A DNA stretch of 64,000 nucleotides from assembly GCF_001439845.1 (NCBI RefSeq), contig NZ_JYLO01000005.1:1-64000 (forward strand), in the 5' to 3' direction. The translations under genes were made by a program, and so were the position numbers. This document shows positions 17,820 to 27,024 of this stretch, one piece after another (the first letter of the stretch is position 1; every line of letters starts with the position of its first letter). The stretch comes from Pseudomonas lactis (GTDB taxonomy: Bacteria; Pseudomonadota; Gammaproteobacteria; Pseudomonadales; Pseudomonadaceae). The notes under the pieces were generated by a model. That model saw only the letters and a list, made by a program, of their open reading frames with translations. It was not told the origin of the DNA and did not search any database.

Positions 17820-19214
17820 TTAGCGGCTGGCGAGCAATTCTTTGCCGCGCACGACCGCTGCCTTGACCTGCGCCGGCGCAGTGCCGCCCACATGGTTACG
17901 GGCATTCACCGAGCCTTCCAGGGTCAGCACGGCAAATACATCCTGCTCGATCTGGTCGCTGAACTGGCGCAGTTCTTCCAGGCTCATTTCCGCCAGGTCC
18001 TTGCCGGTGTCCACACCGTACTTCACGGCGTGGCCAACGATTTCGTGGCAATCACGGAACGGCAGGCCACGGCGCACCAGGTAGTCCGCCAGGTCGGTCG
18101 CGGTGGAGAAACCACGCAGGGCCGCCTCACGCATGATCGCGTGCTTGGGCTTGATCGCCGGGATCATGTCGGCAAAGGCGCGCAGCGAGTCGCGCAGGGT
18201 GTCGGCGGCGTCGAACAGCGGCTCTTTGTCTTCCTGGTTGTCCTTGTTGTAGGCCAGTGGTTGGCCTTTCATCAGGGTCAGCAGGCCCATCAGTGCGCCG
18301 AATACACGGCCACTCTTGCCACGCACCAGCTCTGGCACGTCGGGGTTTTTCTTTTGCGGCATGATCGAGCTGCCGGTGCAGAAGCGGTCCGGCAGGTCGA
18401 TGAACTGAAATTGCGCGCTGGTCCACAGCACCAGTTCTTCGGAGAAGCGCGACAGGTGCATCATCGCGATGCTGGCCGCGGCGCAGAATTCGATGGCGAA
18501 GTCCCGGTCCGAGACGCCGTCAAGTGAGTTGCCGCCCACGGCGTCAAAGCCCAGCAGTTGTGCGGTGTACTCACGGTCGATCGGGTAGGTGGTGCCGGCC
18601 AGTGCAGCGCTGCCCAACGGCATACGGTTGGCGCGCTTGCGGCAATCGACCAGGCGCTCGTAGTCGCGGCTGAGCATTTCGAACCAGGCCAGCAGGTGGT
18701 GGCCGAAGGTCACAGGCTGTGCGGTCTGCAGGTGAGTGAAGCCCGGCATGATGGTGTCCGATTCGCGCTCGGCCTGCTCCAGCAAACCTTTTTGCAGGCG
18801 GGTGATTTCGCCCAGGATCAGGTCAATCTCATCGCGCAGCCACAGGCGGATATCGGTGGCGACCTGATCGTTACGGCTACGGCCAGTGTGCAATTTTTTG
18901 CCGGTCACGCCGATGCGATCGGTCAGGCGTGCCTCGATGTTCATGTGCACGTCTTCGAGGTCGACGCGCCAGTCGAACGTCCCTGCCTCGATCTCACCGC
19001 GGATGGTGGTCAGGCCGTCGATGATGCTGTCACGCTCGGCGTCGGTCAGCACGCCGACCTTGGCCAGCATCGTGGCGTGGGCGATGGAGCCCATGATGTC
19101 GTGGCGGTACAGGCGTTGATCGAAGGTGACGGAGGCGGTGAAGCGCGCGACGAAGGCGTCGACGGGTTCACTGAAGCGGCCGCCCCAGGACTGGTTGGTC
19201 TTGTCGGTGCTCAT
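17820..19214 (-). CDS. argH: Argininosuccinate lyase ArgH
   Basis: The 464-residue enzyme cleaves argininosuccinate to arginine and fumarate. Diagnostic motifs are [16 protein letters not shown] at the start, [23 protein letters not shown] [19 protein letters not shown], and the signature loop [16 protein letters not shown] with the catalytic serine. Start is ATG 19214. In P. aeruginosa it is followed on the other side by algZ-algR; here algR alone comes next, divergently. Confidence 0.97.
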   Translation of the reverse strand: MSTDKTNQSWGGRFSEPVDAFVARFTASVTFDQRLYRHDIMGSIAHATMLAKVGVLTDAERDSIIDGLTTIRGEIEAGTFDWRVDLEDVHMNIEARLTDRIGVTGKKLHTGRSRNDQVATDIRLWLRDEIDLILGEITRLQKGLLEQAERESDTIMPGFTHLQTAQPVTFGHHLLAWFEMLSRDYERLVDCRKRANRMPLGSAALAGTTYPIDREYTAQLLGFDAVGGNSLDGVSDRDFAIEFCAAASIAMMHLSRFSEELVLWTSAQFQFIDLPDRFCTGSSIMPQKKNPDVPELVRGKSGRVFGALMGLLTLMKGQPLAYNKDNQEDKEPLFDAADTLRDSLRAFADMIPAIKPKHAIMREAALRGFSTATDLADYLVRRGLPFRDCHEIVGHAVKYGVDTGKDLAEMSLEELRQFSDQIEQDVFAVLTLEGSVNARNHVGGTAPAQVKAAVVRGKELLASR

Positions 19215-19715
19215 GGATTCGCTCGTGATCTGCTTAAAAGAGGCATGAAGGTGTGCCGGCGATCATAACAGGGTTGCCCGTGGAGGCGGTGCTGCGGGTG
19301 ATCGGCAATTTTATTTGTGTAAGAGATGGCTAAGTGCCTTGCCGCCGACCGCATCCGGGACGAGACTGGGGGCAGGTACTTATTGAAACGATATTTGACG
19401 ATTGAGCAATGTCGCCTCAGTGAGCGTCTACAGTTGGACTGATAGTGTGTGAATGCACCAAAGTCGGGTGATGCGGTCATAACCAGACTATCCATTAAAC
19501 AGGGGGGTATTCGGATTGTTTATCAGTGAACCCTACGACGATGCCCGAAGGCAGCGGGTCTTGGGCGCTATTGAACAGGTCCGGGTAAATTTGGGTGCCA
19601 TTCTCAGGGCACTTTTTGCCGCTCGCGCTAGTCTTAGCGTGGATCGCTGTGACGTCAGTCACCGCACCTGTCTACGCTATCCTTGTGCGAGACTCACGCA
19701 GGAATCCAGCGCAAT
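19215..19715. other. argH-algR intergenic region without algZ
   Basis: These 500 bp carry no supportable gene. The only open frame of note (19516-19719, 67 codons) has no family resemblance and overlaps the algR start. Promoters for argH and algR should lie here, but I could not assign boxes with confidence. The algZ/fimS kinase gene found here in P. aeruginosa is absent. Confidence 0.6.
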
Positions 19716-20462
19716 ATGAATGTCCTGATCGTTGATGACGAACCCCAAGCCCGCGAGCGACTGAGCCGTCTGGTCAGTGAACTCGAGGGTTATACAGTCC
19801 TTGAACCGAGTGCCACCAGCGGCGAAGAGGCGTTGACGCTGATCGACAGCCACAAGCCGGATGTAGTGCTGCTCGATATCCGCATGCCGGGCTTCGACGG
19901 CCTGCAAGTCGCCGCCCGCTTGAGCGAACGCGAATCGCCGCCCGCCGTGGTGTTGTGTGCGGCGCAGGATGAGTTTTCTGCACAAGCGCTGGAAGACAGC
20001 GGTGTCAGTTTTCTCGTCAAGCCGGCCACTGCCGAAGCCTTGCTCAAAGCCTTGAAAAAAGCCGAGCGTCCCAGCCGCGCCCAACTGGCTGCCTTGACGC
20101 AACCGGCTGCGCAAAGTGGTAACGGGCCACGCAGCCATATCAGTGCGCGTACCCGCAAGGGCATCGAGCTGATCCCACTCGGCCAAGTGGTCTACTTTAT
20201 TGCCGATCACAAATACGTGACCTTGCGCCACGAGACCGGTGAAGTGTTGCTCGATGAGCCGCTCAAGGCCCTTGAAGACGAGTTTGGCGAGCGTTTCGTG
20301 CGCATTCATCGCAATGCGCTGGTCGCCCGTGAACGCATCGAGCGCCTGCAGCGCACGCCCCTGGGGCACTTTCAGCTATTCCTGAAGGGGCTCAATGGCG
20401 ATGCCTTGATTGTCAGCCGACGCCATGTCGCCGGCGTGCGCAAGATGATGCAGCAGCTTTAG
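19716..20462 (+). CDS. algR: LytTR response regulator AlgR
   Basis: The product has 248 residues from ATG 19716 (an in-frame extension upstream is not part of the family). The receiver domain starts MNVLIVDDEPQARERL and has the phosphoacceptor aspartate in VVLLDIRMPGFDG (about D54). The C-terminal LytTR DNA-binding domain carries RKGIELIPLGQVVYFIADHKYVTL and FVRIHRNALVARERIERL. AlgR controls alginate, type IV pilus and virulence genes in P. aeruginosa. Its usual partner AlgZ is not encoded next to it here. hemC follows after 138 bp. Confidence 0.96.
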   Translation: MNVLIVDDEPQARERLSRLVSELEGYTVLEPSATSGEEALTLIDSHKPDVVLLDIRMPGFDGLQVAARLSERESPPAVVLCAAQDEFSAQALEDSGVSFLVKPATAEALLKALKKAERPSRAQLAALTQPAAQSGNGPRSHISARTRKGIELIPLGQVVYFIADHKYVTLRHETGEVLLDEPLKALEDEFGERFVRIHRNALVARERIERLQRTPLGHFQLFLKGLNGDALIVSRRHVAGVRKMMQQL

Positions 20463-20530
20463 CCCAAGGGCTGCGGCGCGGTCTGCATTCCTAATCCCGG
20501 TGCGACGTGGCCAGGGAGGCCCCGCACTTG

Positions 20531-20544
20531 CTGATTCAAATCAA
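20531..20544 (+). promoter_or_regulatory. ANR/FNR-like box before hemC
   Basis: CTGATTCAAATCAA differs from TTGAT-N4-ATCAA in one position. A candidate -10 hexamer TATTAT at 20565-20570 would place the box centre near -40, the class II activator position. This is a prediction from spacing and consensus only. Confidence 0.5.
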
Positions 20545-20600
20545 AGCGTATTTGCCTGAGCTGTTATTATCCGCCGTATCTATTCAGTACGGATTGATCC

Positions 20601-21542
20601 ATGTCCTCTCGCGAAATCCGCATCGCCACCCGTAAAAGCGCCCTGGCCTTGTGGCAGGCCGAATACGTCAAAGCCCGCCTTGAGCAGGCCCATCCCGGCC
20701 TCAAGGTATCCCTGGTGCCCATGGTCAGTCGCGGCGACAAGCTGCTGGACTCGCCGCTGTCGAAAATCGGCGGCAAGGGCCTGTTCGTCAAGGAGCTGGA
20801 AACCGCGCTGCTGGACAACGAAGCCGATATCGCCGTGCATTCGATGAAAGATGTGCCCATGGACTTTCCTGAAGGCCTGGGCCTTTTTTGCATCTGCGAG
20901 CGCGAAGACCCGCGCGACGCCTTTGTTTCCAACACCTTCGCGTCCCTGGACGAATTGCCGCTGGGCAGTATCGTCGGCACCTCCAGCCTGCGCCGCCAGG
21001 CCCAGTTGCTGACACGTCGCCCCGACCTGCAGATCCGCTTTTTGCGCGGCAACGTCAACACGCGCCTGGCCAAGCTCGACGCCGGCGAATACGACGCGAT
21101 CATCCTCGCCGCTGCCGGACTGATCCGCCTGGGCTTTGAAGACCGCATCACCTCGGCCATCAGCGTCGAAGACAGCCTGCCGGCTGGCGGGCAGGGCGCA
21201 GTCGGGATCGAATGCCGCACCGCCGACAGCGAAATTCATGCGCTGCTAAAACCTCTCGATCACGCAGACACCGAAGTGCGCGTCACCGCCGAGCGTGCCT
21301 TGAACAAACACCTTAACGGTGGCTGCCAAGTGCCCATCGCCTGTTATGCCGTACTCGAGGGTGAGAACCTGTGGCTGCGTGGCCTGGTTGGTGATCCGGA
21401 CGGCGGTAACCTGCTGACCGCCGAGGTGCGTGGGCCGCAACGTGATGCCACGGCCTTGGGGATTCAGGTCGCCGAAGCGTTGCTGGAAAAAGGTGCGGGT
21501 GCCATTTTGCAAAAAGTCTATGGCGAGGCCGGCCCGCAGTGA
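20601..21542 (+). CDS. hemC: Porphobilinogen deaminase HemC
   Basis: The 313-residue enzyme polymerises four porphobilinogens to hydroxymethylbilane. Landmarks are [21 protein letters not shown], the SRGDK motif, HSMKDVPM with the catalytic aspartate-containing loop, [15 protein letters not shown] and the dipyrromethane-cofactor cysteine C242 in [11 protein letters not shown]. Start is ATG 20601. Its stop overlaps hemD by four bases (ATGA/GTGA type), and hemX and hemY follow, forming the standard hemCDXY operon. Confidence 0.97.
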   Translation: MSSREIRIATRKSALALWQAEYVKARLEQAHPGLKVSLVPMVSRGDKLLDSPLSKIGGKGLFVKELETALLDNEADIAVHSMKDVPMDFPEGLGLFCICEREDPRDAFVSNTFASLDELPLGSIVGTSSLRRQAQLLTRRPDLQIRFLRGNVNTRLAKLDAGEYDAIILAAAGLIRLGFEDRITSAISVEDSLPAGGQGAVGIECRTADSEIHALLKPLDHADTEVRVTAERALNKHLNGGCQVPIACYAVLEGENLWLRGLVGDPDGGNLLTAEVRGPQRDATALGIQVAEALLEKGAGAILQKVYGEAGPQ

Positions 21543-22297
21543 CCGATTGGCGAGTGCTGCTGACGCGGCCTGCCGAGGAGTCGACGGCCCTGGCGGCGTT
21601 ATTAGCCCATAGCGGTATTCACAGCAACTGCCTGCCTTTGCTGGAGACTGAAGCCTTGCCGGTGACCGCTGAGCAACGCGCGGTGTTCGGCGCGCTGCCG
21701 CGCTATTGCGCCGTCATCGTGGTGAGCAAGCCGGCCGCGCGCCTGGCGTTGCAGCAGTTGGGGGGCAGTGTGCCGCCAATGCCCTGGTTCAGTGTCGGCG
21801 CGGCCACGGCTCAGATACTGGCCGATCATGGCCTTAACGTTCACTGTCCCGCCACGGGCGATGACAGCGAGGCCTTGCTTGAACTGCCCGCCTTGCGCGA
21901 GGCTATTGCAGTGCCGGGCGCCCGGGTGTTGATTCTGCGTGGCGAGGGCGGGCGCGAGTTGCTGGCAGAGCGTTTACGCGAGCAAGGTGCTAGTGTCGAC
22001 TACCTGGAATTGTATCGGCGTTTTCTTCCAGTGTATGAGAAGGGCGCGCTGATGCAACGCATCCAGTTGGAACGCTTGAACGGCCTGGTGGTCAGCAGTG
22101 GGCAGGGTTTTTTACACTTGCACGCGTTGGCCGGCCCCGATTGGCCAGAGGTGGCACAGCTGCCGTTGTTCGTGCCCAGCCCGCGTGTATATGAAATGGC
22201 GCGGGCCGCGGGTGCAGAAAAAGTTGTGGATTGTCGCGGCGCGAGTGCCGCGGCTTTGTTAGTGGCGTTAGGGAGCTATCCCGTTCCCACTCTCTGA
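21539..22297 (+). CDS. hemD: Uroporphyrinogen-III synthase HemD
   Basis: The 252-residue protein fits the divergent HemD family, which closes hydroxymethylbilane to uroporphyrinogen III. Visible features are the opening [12 protein letters not shown], the [18 protein letters not shown] segment and [20 protein letters not shown], all conserved landmarks of the two-domain fold. It starts with GTG at 21539 inside the last hemC codons (4-nt overlap), implying coupled translation. hemX follows 18 nt later. Confidence 0.93.
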   Translation: MTDWRVLLTRPAEESTALAALLAHSGIHSNCLPLLETEALPVTAEQRAVFGALPRYCAVIVVSKPAARLALQQLGGSVPPMPWFSVGAATAQILADHGLNVHCPATGDDSEALLELPALREAIAVPGARVLILRGEGGRELLAERLREQGASVDYLELYRRFLPVYEKGALMQRIQLERLNGLVVSSGQGFLHLHALAGPDWPEVAQLPLFVPSPRVYEMARAAGAEKVVDCRGASAAALLVALGSYPVPTL

Positions 22298-22315
22298 TAC
22301 GCAAAGGACGGATAC

Positions 22316-23431
22316 GTGAGCGAAACAGCCTTGCCTAAAGATGAAGCTCAGCCCGCGCTTGATGCGCCGGTCGAGACACCGGTCAGCGCGCCACGCCGTG
22401 GCAATGGCCTGGCCATCGTCGCCTTGCTGTTGGGCGCTGCGGGCGTAGCCGCCGGCGGTTGGGGGATCTGGCAGGTCCGTGCCCTGCAAACCAGCAGCCA
22501 GCACCAGCTGGGCCAGGTGCAGACCCTGGATGACCAGTCCCAGAGCCTCAAGCAAGGCCAGCAACAGTTGGCCGCCCGCCTGGCGCAGTTGCCGGGTGCG
22601 GATGAGCTGGAAGAACGTCGCCGTCTGGTCACTCAGTTACAGGGTGATCAGCAGCGCCTCAACCAGCGTCTGGAAACCGTGTTGGGTGCCAGCCGCAAGG
22701 ACTGGCGCCTGGCCGAGGCCGAGCATCTGATCCGTCTGGCCAGCTTGCGTTTGTCCGCCTTGCAAGACATCAACAGCGCTCAGTCGCTGGTCCAGGGGGC
22801 CGACGAGATTCTTCGCGAGCAGAGCGACCCAGGGTCTTTCGCCGCACGCGAGCAACTGGCCAAGAGCCTGGCCGCGCTGCGCAGCACCGAGCAACCGGAC
22901 CGTACCGGCCTGTACCTGCAACTGGCCGCCTTGCGTGACCAAGTGGTGCAACTGGCGGCGATTGCCCCAGAGTATCAGCTCACCGAGCCCGCTTCCCAGG
23001 GGCGTCCCACCAGCGATACGCAGAACCAGTTGAGCCAATGGTGGGAGCAGATTTCCCGTTACTTCCGCATCGACTTCAACCCGGATGACAACATCCGCCC
23101 ATTGTTGGCAGGCCAAGGTCTGAACCAAGTGCGCCTGGCCTTGAGCCTGGCGCTGGAGCAAGCCCAGTGGGCTGCGCTTAACGGCGAGGCGGCGGTGTAC
23201 AGCCGCTCGCTGGGAGAAGCGCGCAGCGTGTTGCAGGACAACTTCAACCAGGACAACCCGCAGAGCAAGGCGATGCTGGCGCGTATTGCCGAGCTCGAGC
23301 CCAAGGCCGTGTCGGTGGTCACGCCTGACCTGGCCGCGAGCCTGGCTGCTGTGCAGGCGTACCTTGAGCGTCGTCATCTGTCTGCCGACGAAGCCAAGGC
23401 CTCGGCTGGCAAACCGGCGACCCAGGAGTAG
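22316..23431 (+). CDS. hemX: HemX-like membrane protein (uroporphyrinogen-III C-methyltransferase-like)
   Basis: The 371-residue protein starts with GTG 22316 and has a cytoplasmic proline/alanine-rich N-terminus, one membrane segment (LAIVALLLGAAGVAAGGWGIW, about residues 30-50) and a long periplasmic coiled coil of glutamine-rich heptads (roughly 55-130). It matches the HemX family encoded between hemD and hemY. The automatic name C-methyltransferase derives from E. coli and is doubtful, since no methyltransferase motifs are visible. A scaffold role in haem synthesis is inferred from the operon. Confidence 0.9.
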   Translation: MSETALPKDEAQPALDAPVETPVSAPRRGNGLAIVALLLGAAGVAAGGWGIWQVRALQTSSQHQLGQVQTLDDQSQSLKQGQQQLAARLAQLPGADELEERRRLVTQLQGDQQRLNQRLETVLGASRKDWRLAEAEHLIRLASLRLSALQDINSAQSLVQGADEILREQSDPGSFAAREQLAKSLAALRSTEQPDRTGLYLQLAALRDQVVQLAAIAPEYQLTEPASQGRPTSDTQNQLSQWWEQISRYFRIDFNPDDNIRPLLAGQGLNQVRLALSLALEQAQWAALNGEAAVYSRSLGEARSVLQDNFNQDNPQSKAMLARIAELEPKAVSVVTPDLAASLAAVQAYLERRHLSADEAKASAGKPATQE

Positions 23432-23436
23432 AGCTG

Positions 23437-24678
23437 ATGAAGCGTTTCTATGTGATCCTGGTGCTCGCAATTGCGCTCGCCCTGGCCCTGGGCGTGGGCA
23501 TTTCGAAGCACACCGGCTACGTGTTGATTACCTATCCTCACTTGCTGCATTACGAATCAAGCCTGTGGGCGACATTGGTGGCGCTGTTCGCCATTGGCCT
23601 GGCGATTTACCTGATTCGTGTGTTGTGGAGTCTGGTCACCACATCCGGTGGCGTGGTCAACCCTTGGTCACGACGCAACCGCAGCCGTCGTGTGCAGATT
23701 GCTATCGAGCAAGGCCAGATGGACCTCGCCGAGGGCCGCTGGGCCAGCGCCGAACGCCACCTGCACCGCGCCGCCGAAGCAGAGCGTCAACCTTTGCTGT
23801 ATTACATCGGCGCGGCCCGTGCGGCGAATGAGCAGGGTCGTTATGAGGAATCCGACGGTTTGCTGGAGCGCGCGCTGGAGCGCCAGCCCCAGGCCGAACT
23901 GGCCATTGCACTGAGCCATGCGCAATTGCAGATGGATCGTGGCGATACGGAAGGCGCTCTGGTCACCCTTCAGGCGATGCATGAGCGTCATCCGCATAAC
24001 GCGCAAGTGCTGCGACAGTTGCAACGCCTGCATCAGCAGCGTGGCGATTGGTCGTCGGTGATTCGCCTGCTGCCGGAACTGCGCAAGGACAAAGTCTTGC
24101 CCGCCAATGAGCTGGCCGAGCTGGAGCGCCGCGCGTGGGGCGAGAACCTGAGCCTGGCGGCCCAGCGTGAAGAGCAAGGCGAGGCGGGGTTGCAGTCCTT
24201 GGAGCGCGCATGGGAGCAACTGACCGCTGCCCAGCGCCAACAGCCACAACTGGTATTGGCGTATGCCGACCAACTGCGTCGATTGGGCGCCGATGCCAAG
24301 GCCGAAGAAGTGCTGCGTGGTGCGCTCAAGCGCGGTTACGACAGTCACTTGATCCGGCTGTATGGCCTGCTGCGCGGCAGTGACCCTGCGCGTCAATTGA
24401 AGTTTGCCGAAGGCTGGCTCAAGGACCATCCAGGCGATGCCAGCCTGCTGCTGACGCTGGGTCGTCTGTGCCTGCAAAACAGTCTGTGGGGCAAGGCGCG
24501 GGATTATCTGGAAAGCAGCCTGCAAGTACAACGCAATCCCGAAGCCTGCGCCGAATTGGCTCGGCTGCTGGCCCAATTGGGCGACACCGAGCGCAGCAAC
24601 CAGCTGTTTCAGGAAGGCTTGGGGTTGCTCGACAATCGTCTGCTGTCCTCGCCGCTGCCGGTGCCTGCGCGAGTTTGA
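23437..24678 (+). CDS. hemY: HemY, TPR-containing haem biosynthesis-associated protein
   Basis: The product has 413 residues, beginning 5 nt after hemX. Two N-terminal membrane segments (FYVILVLAIALALALGVGI and a second near 45-65) carry the HemY_N domain. The remainder is tetratricopeptide-like helices (LERALERQPQAELAIALSHAQL and similar). This is the E. coli-type HemY, a membrane protein of the hemCDXY operon and not protoporphyrinogen oxidase. It probably organises haem enzymes at the inner membrane. Confidence 0.92.
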   Translation: MKRFYVILVLAIALALALGVGISKHTGYVLITYPHLLHYESSLWATLVALFAIGLAIYLIRVLWSLVTTSGGVVNPWSRRNRSRRVQIAIEQGQMDLAEGRWASAERHLHRAAEAERQPLLYYIGAARAANEQGRYEESDGLLERALERQPQAELAIALSHAQLQMDRGDTEGALVTLQAMHERHPHNAQVLRQLQRLHQQRGDWSSVIRLLPELRKDKVLPANELAELERRAWGENLSLAAQREEQGEAGLQSLERAWEQLTAAQRQQPQLVLAYADQLRRLGADAKAEEVLRGALKRGYDSHLIRLYGLLRGSDPARQLKFAEGWLKDHPGDASLLLTLGRLCLQNSLWGKARDYLESSLQVQRNPEACAELARLLAQLGDTERSNQLFQEGLGLLDNRLLSSPLPVPARV

Positions 24679-24913
24679 AGTAGGAAAGGGTGAGTGGATT
24701 GGCTCGGACCGATCCGCCCCCGATCCTTCAAACCCTGCAAACACTCGGTTTAACTGGCCTTGTTGCTAATTCCTACTTGTTGTAACTGAATTTCCTCGGG
24801 CTCGTGGCGGGATGTCCTTATGTTTTCGAGGAAATGTCTGCTCTAGGGCGTATTGAAAGGGGTCGGGCCTTTCCTCTACCGTAGCGACCTATCTCTTGCA
24901 GTGCGGATAAACA
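24679..24913 (+). promoter_or_regulatory. hemY-dsbH intergenic region with inverted repeats
   Basis: This 235-bp gap holds a 9-bp inverted repeat (ATTTCCTCG at 24790-24798 and CGAGGAAAT at 24827-24835) and a 6-bp hairpin (GAAAGG/CCTTTC, 24855-24873) upstream of dsbH. No clear terminator for hemCDXY is visible. Confidence 0.4.
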
Positions 24914-25435
24914 ATGTCTTTGGCCCCTTTACGCTCTTTGTTTTTCCTGGCGTTCATGGCGGGTGCGCTGACGTTGGGCGCGTCTTTCTACCTTCAATAC
25001 GGCGCGCTGCTACGACCGTGTTTTCTATGCCAGGTACAGCGCCTGTTCCTCGCGTCTTTTGCATTGATCAACCTGATTGCCGTGCTTCACAAACCTGGGC
25101 GTTCCGGCCTTTGCCTTTATGGGTTGGCGAGTATGGGCTGTGCGTTGCTGGGCGCCATCACCGCAGGCCGGCAAGTCCTGTTGCAGAACAGGCCGGCAAG
25201 TCAGGTGGGGGATTGCTGGCCCAGTCTGCAGCACATGCTTGAAAGCCTGTCTGTCTGGCAGGCCATGCGCTCGGTGTTCAATGGCACGGTCGATTGTGTC
25301 GAAATCAACTGGACGCTATTTGACCTGAGCCTGCCTGAGTGGAGCCTGTTGTTCTTCGTCGCGATGCTGATCCTGGGGCTCATGCAGGTATCACGGTTGT
25401 TGTTCGGCAGGCATTTGCGCCTCGCAGTGCATTGA
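24914..25435 (+). CDS. dsbH: Disulfide bond formation protein DsbH/DsbB family
   Basis: The 173-residue inner-membrane protein has four predicted helices and the two DsbB redox pairs: C36/C39 in the CFLC quinone-side motif and C101/C128 in the second periplasmic loop (GDCWPS and TVDCVEINW). It reoxidises DsbA and passes electrons to quinone. Pseudomonas carries two DsbB-like proteins, and the one beside algQ is called DsbH. Start is ATG 24914. It is monocistronic or read together with algQ, 210 bp downstream. Confidence 0.93.
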   Translation: MSLAPLRSLFFLAFMAGALTLGASFYLQYGALLRPCFLCQVQRLFLASFALINLIAVLHKPGRSGLCLYGLASMGCALLGAITAGRQVLLQNRPASQVGDCWPSLQHMLESLSVWQAMRSVFNGTVDCVEINWTLFDLSLPEWSLLFFVAMLILGLMQVSRLLFGRHLRLAVH

Positions 25436-25644
25436 AAACGAGACTCAGGTTGTAGGAGCGGATTAAACACTTGTATGAACATTCTCTCCTGCGTACCTTG
25501 AAGCCATAGTCATGCGGGCATAATCTGGCCCGCACGCGTTATCCAAACCGCTTGTCAGACGCGGCCTTGTCCGTCTGCTGCTTCATCCTTGAAGTGTTGC
25601 GCAGGTACAGAGCTGCGGCGCCCCAATAGGGAAGAGAGATCATC

Positions 25645-26103
25645 ATGTTGGAAAGTTGTCAGAATGCTCAGGAACGCTGGGGTGGAGTGCACAAGCTGAT
25701 CGACAGCTGGTTGAAGGCACGTCACGAACTGGTTCGGGCCTTTGATGCTCTCGGCGCCAAGCCCGAAGCGTTGGGCGAGAATCGCGAGACATTGCAGGAA
25801 TTCTGCGGTGTGCTGGTGGACTACGTGTCTGCCGGCCATTTCGGCGTCTACGAGCAACTGACCAAGGAGGCCGAAGCCTTCGATGATCAGCGTGGCCTGG
25901 AGTTGGCCGAGACGATTTACCCGCGCATCGATGTGATTACTGAAAAGCTGCTGGCGTTCACCGACCTGTGTGATGCCGGGAAATGTGTTGCGGAAAAATT
26001 CAAGGAATTGGGCGCGCTGTTGCATGAGCGTTTCGAACTGGAAGATTGCTTGATCGAAGTGCTGCACAACGCTCATAAAGAAGAGCCCGCCACCCAGGCT
26101 TGA
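25645..26103 (+). CDS. algQ: Anti-sigma70 factor AlgQ (Rsd family)
   Basis: The 152-residue all-helical protein opens [26 protein letters not shown] with the Rsd/AlgQ signature, followed by the RQELVVLYC-equivalent region [23 protein letters not shown]. AlgQ binds region 4 of sigma70 and shifts polymerase use. In P. aeruginosa it affects alginate and pyoverdine genes. An AGGGAAGAGA ribosome-binding site precedes ATG 25645. It is convergent with the FKBP gene across a shared terminator. Confidence 0.95.
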   Translation: MLESCQNAQERWGGVHKLIDSWLKARHELVRAFDALGAKPEALGENRETLQEFCGVLVDYVSAGHFGVYEQLTKEAEAFDDQRGLELAETIYPRIDVITEKLLAFTDLCDAGKCVAEKFKELGALLHERFELEDCLIEVLHNAHKEEPATQA

Positions 26104-26117
26104 AGCTGATGGCGAGA

Positions 26118-26149
26118 TAAAAAACGGTGCGCATGTCGCACCGTTTTTT
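26118..26149. terminator. Bidirectional terminator between algQ and FKBP gene
   Basis: AAAAACGGTGCG-CATGT-CGCACCGTTTTTT is a long stem with A and T tracts on both sides, serving the two convergent genes. Confidence 0.93.
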
Positions 26150-26154
26150 ATGGG

Positions 26155-26832
26155 TCAGTGGCGAGTGCCGAGCAGTTCGATTTCGAACACCAGCGGCGTA
26201 TAGGGTGGGATCAACTCACCTGCGCCGTCTGCGCCATAGGCCTGGGCCGAAGGAATCACCAGGCGCCATTTCGCACCCACCGGCATCTGTTGCAATGCAC
26301 TGCTCCAACCGCTGATCACGCTGTTGAGGCGAAACCATTGCGGTTGCGTACTTTTGTCGAAGACAGTCCCGTCAGGCAGTCGGCCCACGTATTTCACCTG
26401 TACTTCATCGCTGGCCAACGGCTTGTTGCCAGTGCCCGGTGCCAGCTCGGTGAGCAGGATACCGTCGGCTAGCTGACGAACGCCGGCGGCGGCTTTTTCC
26501 CGAGTGAGAAATTGCTGTTCGGCGGCCAGTGCTTTTTCGCTTTGCGGCAGTTGGGCGTCGGCGGTGTTCTGCGCTTCATGCTGGGAGAGGATCTGTTCGA
26601 TGCGCGCCTTATCCAGCGCCAGTGGTTTGCCTTGGTAGGCTTGTTTGAGTCCGTCGAGCAGAGCCTGTATCTGCAGGTCGGGGACTTCCTGGCGCAACCG
26701 TTCGCCAAGGCTTGCGCCCAGGCTATAGGCAAGGTCGTGCGGGGTTGCGTCGGTGATGTTTGACGAAGGTTGCTCGCTTGCATCGGCCACGCAGATCGCC
26801 AAGCCGAACACTAGAAAAAGGTAACGCGACAT
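26155..26832 (-). CDS. FKBP-type peptidyl-prolyl isomerase, exported
   Basis: The product has 225 residues from ATG 26832, chosen because GGGAG sits 8 nt upstream; an ATG two codons earlier is too close to it. A signal peptide (MSRYLFLVFGLAICVADAS) leads into an FkpA/Mip-like N-terminal dimerisation domain (DLAYSLGASLGERLRQ) and a C-terminal FKBP domain (VQVKYVGRLPDGTVFDKS, GAKWRLVIPSAQAYG, PLVFEIELLG). It should act as a periplasmic chaperone/isomerase. It is encoded between algQ and algP as in P. aeruginosa. Confidence 0.93.
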   Translation of the reverse strand: MSRYLFLVFGLAICVADASEQPSSNITDATPHDLAYSLGASLGERLRQEVPDLQIQALLDGLKQAYQGKPLALDKARIEQILSQHEAQNTADAQLPQSEKALAAEQQFLTREKAAAGVRQLADGILLTELAPGTGNKPLASDEVQVKYVGRLPDGTVFDKSTQPQWFRLNSVISGWSSALQQMPVGAKWRLVIPSAQAYGADGAGELIPPYTPLVFEIELLGTRH

Positions 26833-27024
26833 GGTCATTCTCCCGGCGAAAGTGCGACGGATTATGCCAGTGCGAGTGCGTAAAAAGTGGCGTGGTTTTC
26901 CGTTATATCGATAAGAATTTTCGCACTGTGCAACGCAAGGCAAAGGATACTGTCAACATGCCCTAGCGGCGGTAAGAGCAGAGGGCTAGTATGAGCCGCA
27001 CCCACGTCAGCCAGGAGGTAAACC

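Noticed and set aside
19516..19719. 67-codon frame before algR
   Set aside because: No ribosome-binding site, no family pattern, and it overlaps the algR start.
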